Shown here: in pieces, positions 5,780 to 6,623 of the stretch | How the letters are laid out: every line of letters starts with the position of its first letter | Numbering within the stretch: position 1 is the stretch's first letter | Assembly (NCBI GenBank): GCA_005881355.1 | Contig: VBDM01000170.1 | Span: forward strand, 1 to 6,623 | DNA length: 6,623 nucleotides | Reading direction: 5' to 3' | Source: Betaproteobacteria bacterium | GTDB taxonomy: Bacteria; Pseudomonadota; Gammaproteobacteria; Burkholderiales; SG8-39 | Notes under the pieces: generated by a model | Told to the model about the DNA's origin: nothing | Databases searched by the model: none | The model's input: only the letters and a program-made list of their open reading frames with translations | Position numbers and translations under genes: made by a program

Positions 5780-6310
5780 CTATCTGGCCGGGCCCTTGAT
5801 CGAAATCACGGCGCGCCGGTTGGGGGCGAGGCAGGCGATCAGCTCCTTGCGGTCCTTGATGTCGGGGCAGAATTTCGCCGGCACGGTCTTGCCCATGCCT
5901 ATCGTTTCGGTCTTGTTTGCCTCGACGCCTTTGCCGACCAGATAAGCCTTCACGCTCTCCGCGCGCCGCTCCGAGAGCTTCTGGTTGTACGGCTGGCTGC
6001 CGAGGCGGTCGGCGTGTCCCTCGATCACAACGGCTTCGACGCTCGCGCAGGCGGCGAGCCTGCCGAGAACGTCGCGGTCGAGCCGCCCCTTCGCGGCGGA
6101 GGTGAGCTCGTCCTTGGCGAACGGGAAAGTCTCTTCGTTCTGGAAGGTCACCGCCGCGTCGCAGCGCCTCGGCGCGGCGGCGGGGGCCGGAGCGGGCGCG
6201 GCCTGACGCGGCGCCTGCACCGGCGGCGGCGCGACCGGCTCAGGTGTGGCGGCGCAGGATGCGAGGAGCACGATCGCAGCGCTTCCGAGCACAACCGCGA
6301 GCTTGTTCAA
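5780..6310 (-). CDS. OmpA-family peptidoglycan-binding outer-membrane lipoprotein (copy 2)
   Basis: A 176-residue lipoprotein. The signal peptide MNKLAVVLGSAAIVLLASC has a good lipobox LASC with Cys19 as the lipidation site; Ala at +2 predicts outer-membrane sorting. A Pro/Ala-rich spacer (21-47) leads to the OmpA-like domain: EGHADRLGSQPYN (97-109), then KLSERRAESVKAYL (111-124), with Asp101 and Arg116 as the expected peptidoglycan contacts. Cys50, Cys88, Cys148 and Cys160 could form two disulfides; the last two correspond to the two Cys of the paralogue at 3781-4296. The start is TTG at 6310, supported by AAGGAGG 7 nt upstream and by the signal peptide beginning exactly there; no ATG is available in a suitable place. 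It is divergent from gyrA, as an ompA-type gene is in Burkholderia-like genomes from memory. Likely role: linking outer membrane to peptidoglycan. Confidence 0.9.
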   Translation of the reverse strand: MNKLAVVLGSAAIVLLASCAATPEPVAPPPVQAPRQAAPAPAPAAAPRRCDAAVTFQNEETFPFAKDELTSAAKGRLDRDVLGRLAACASVEAVVIEGHADRLGSQPYNQKLSERRAESVKAYLVGKGVEANKTETIGMGKTVPAKFCPDIKDRKELIACLAPNRRAVISIKGPAR

Positions 6311-6317
6311 ACGCGCC

Positions 6318-6324
6318 CCTCCTT
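6318..6324 (-). promoter_or_regulatory. Very strong ribosome binding site supporting a TTG start
   Basis: AAGGAGG on the - strand, 7 nt before TTG at 6310. It fixes the start of the OmpA-like lipoprotein despite the rare initiation codon. Confidence 0.8.
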
Positions 6325-6345
6325 GTTTGTTGTTGTCGTCGGGAA

Positions 6346-6351
6346 ATCATA
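6346..6351 (-). promoter_or_regulatory. Candidate -10 box for the OmpA-like lipoprotein gene (5780-6310)
   Basis: TATGAT (5 of 6 matches to the sigma-70 -10 consensus) on the - strand would place transcription start near 6339 and give a leader of about 30 nt. No good -35 is seen at 16-18 nt, so this is a weak call from a single box. Confidence 0.4.
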
Positions 6352-6377
6352 CACCACATTTCCGCGCGCAACACCGG

Positions 6378-6406
6378 GCGCGAGAATGGAAAATCCATTC
6401 GCGCGC
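6378..6406. repeat. Inverted repeat in the divergent ompA-like/gyrA promoter region
   Basis: GAATGGA (6384-6390) and TCCATTC (6394-6400) are a perfect inverted repeat around AAA. After one mismatch the arms continue for 5 more bp as GCGCG pairs (6378-6382 with 6402-6406). Neither side has a T-run, so it is not a simple terminator. It lies between the candidate divergent promoters and could be an operator or a cruciform-prone site; no regulator can be named. Confidence 0.5.
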
Positions 6407-6421
6407 GCGCCGCGAAAAGGG

Positions 6422-6450
6422 TGGTTAGCGCGCGCCTTAGCTGCTAAAAT
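6422..6450 (+). promoter_or_regulatory. Candidate sigma-70 promoter of gyrA
   Basis: TAAAAT (6445-6450, 5 of 6 to the -10 consensus) has TGGTTA (6422-6427, 3 of 6) 17 nt upstream. Transcription would start near 6457, giving a leader of about 40 nt. The -35 match is poor, so confidence is modest. Confidence 0.45.
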
Positions 6451-6459
6451 TTTCCCTTT

Positions 6460-6484
6460 TTCCGGGCCTTCCCGCAGTCCGGAA
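6460..6484 (+). other. Hairpin in the gyrA 5' leader
   Basis: TTCCGG (6460-6465) and CCGGAA (6479-6484) pair exactly, extendable by a G-U and a C-G pair inward. The hairpin ends 13 nt before the gyrA ATG, where no clear Shine-Dalgarno is visible, so it may shape ribosome access. Its small size makes chance possible. Confidence 0.35.
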
Positions 6485-6497
6485 TTCCAAAGCCCTC

Positions 6498-6623
6498 ATG
6501 GACCAGTTCGCAAAAGAAACGCTTCCCGTCAGCCTCGAGGAGGAGATGCGCCGCTCCTACCTCGATTACGCGATGAGCGTGATCGTGGGGCGGGCGCTTC
6601 CGGACGTGCGCGACGGATTGAAG
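6498..6623 (+). CDS. gyrA: DNA gyrase subunit A, N-terminal fragment (continues beyond window)
   Basis: The first 42 codons are present and run off the right edge. They read MDQFAKETLPVSLEEEMRRS, then YLDYAMSVIVGRALPDVRDG and LK, which is the highly conserved N-terminus of GyrA, the breakage-reunion subunit that, with GyrB, introduces negative supercoils using ATP. The quinolone-resistance region and catalytic Tyr lie beyond the window. The start ATG at 6498 fits the family N-terminus; no clear Shine-Dalgarno precedes it and the leader is pyrimidine-rich. It is divergent from the OmpA-like lipoprotein gene, with 187 bp between their starts holding candidate promoters and inverted repeats. Confidence 0.97.
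   Translation, partial: MDQFAKETLPVSLEEEMRRSYLDYAMSVIVGRALPDVRDGLK

Overview
The window looks like a piece of a high-GC betaproteobacterial chromosome (inference from protein style and gene order; no taxonomic search was possible). The right-hand two thirds (about 2354-6623) is a conserved housekeeping block: gyrA on the + strand, and, divergent from it on the - strand, an OmpA-type lipoprotein, an MtaD/TRZ-ATZ-type amidohydrolase, a second OmpA-type lipoprotein, ubiG and a HAD phosphatase. The neighbourhood gyrA / mtaD / ubiG / HAD phosphatase matches the pseudomonad order gyrA-mtnA-mtaD-ubiG-mupP as I remember it, but here mtnA is absent and the amidohydrolase is flanked by two paralogous OmpA-domain lipoproteins.

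The left-hand third (1-2262) is of a different kind. It holds the 3' end of a probable GT4-like glycosyltransferase on the + strand, which converges, with only 5 bp between stop codons, on a class B glutamine-dependent asparagine synthetase on the - strand. Genes like these are typical of surface-polysaccharide or other accessory clusters, and the DNA looks less GC-rich than the block to its right. The 91 bp between the HAD phosphatase stop and the asparagine synthetase start holds a strong Shine-Dalgarno followed by only four codons and a stop. It looks like the decayed start of a former operon member at the junction.

Functionally, the housekeeping block combines DNA supercoiling (gyrA), ubiquinone O-methylation (ubiG), nucleoside deamination linked to methylthioadenosine salvage (mtaD-like), peptidoglycan-anchored outer-membrane lipoproteins (two OmpA-like), and a phosphatase that resembles MupP of the cell-wall recycling pathway more than a generic phosphoglycolate phosphatase. 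Transcription control visible in the sequence includes divergent candidate promoters and inverted repeats in the 187-bp ompA/gyrA intergenic region, a clear rho-independent terminator between the second ompA-like gene and ubiG, and a strong GC hairpin between the first ompA-like gene and mtaD. No RNA genes, CRISPR arrays or insertion sequences were seen. I found no wholly new system; the most useful leads are the MupP reassignment, the same-frame UbiG/phosphatase junction, the terminator directly in front of ubiG, the duplicated lipoprotein with its leader, and the junction remnant.
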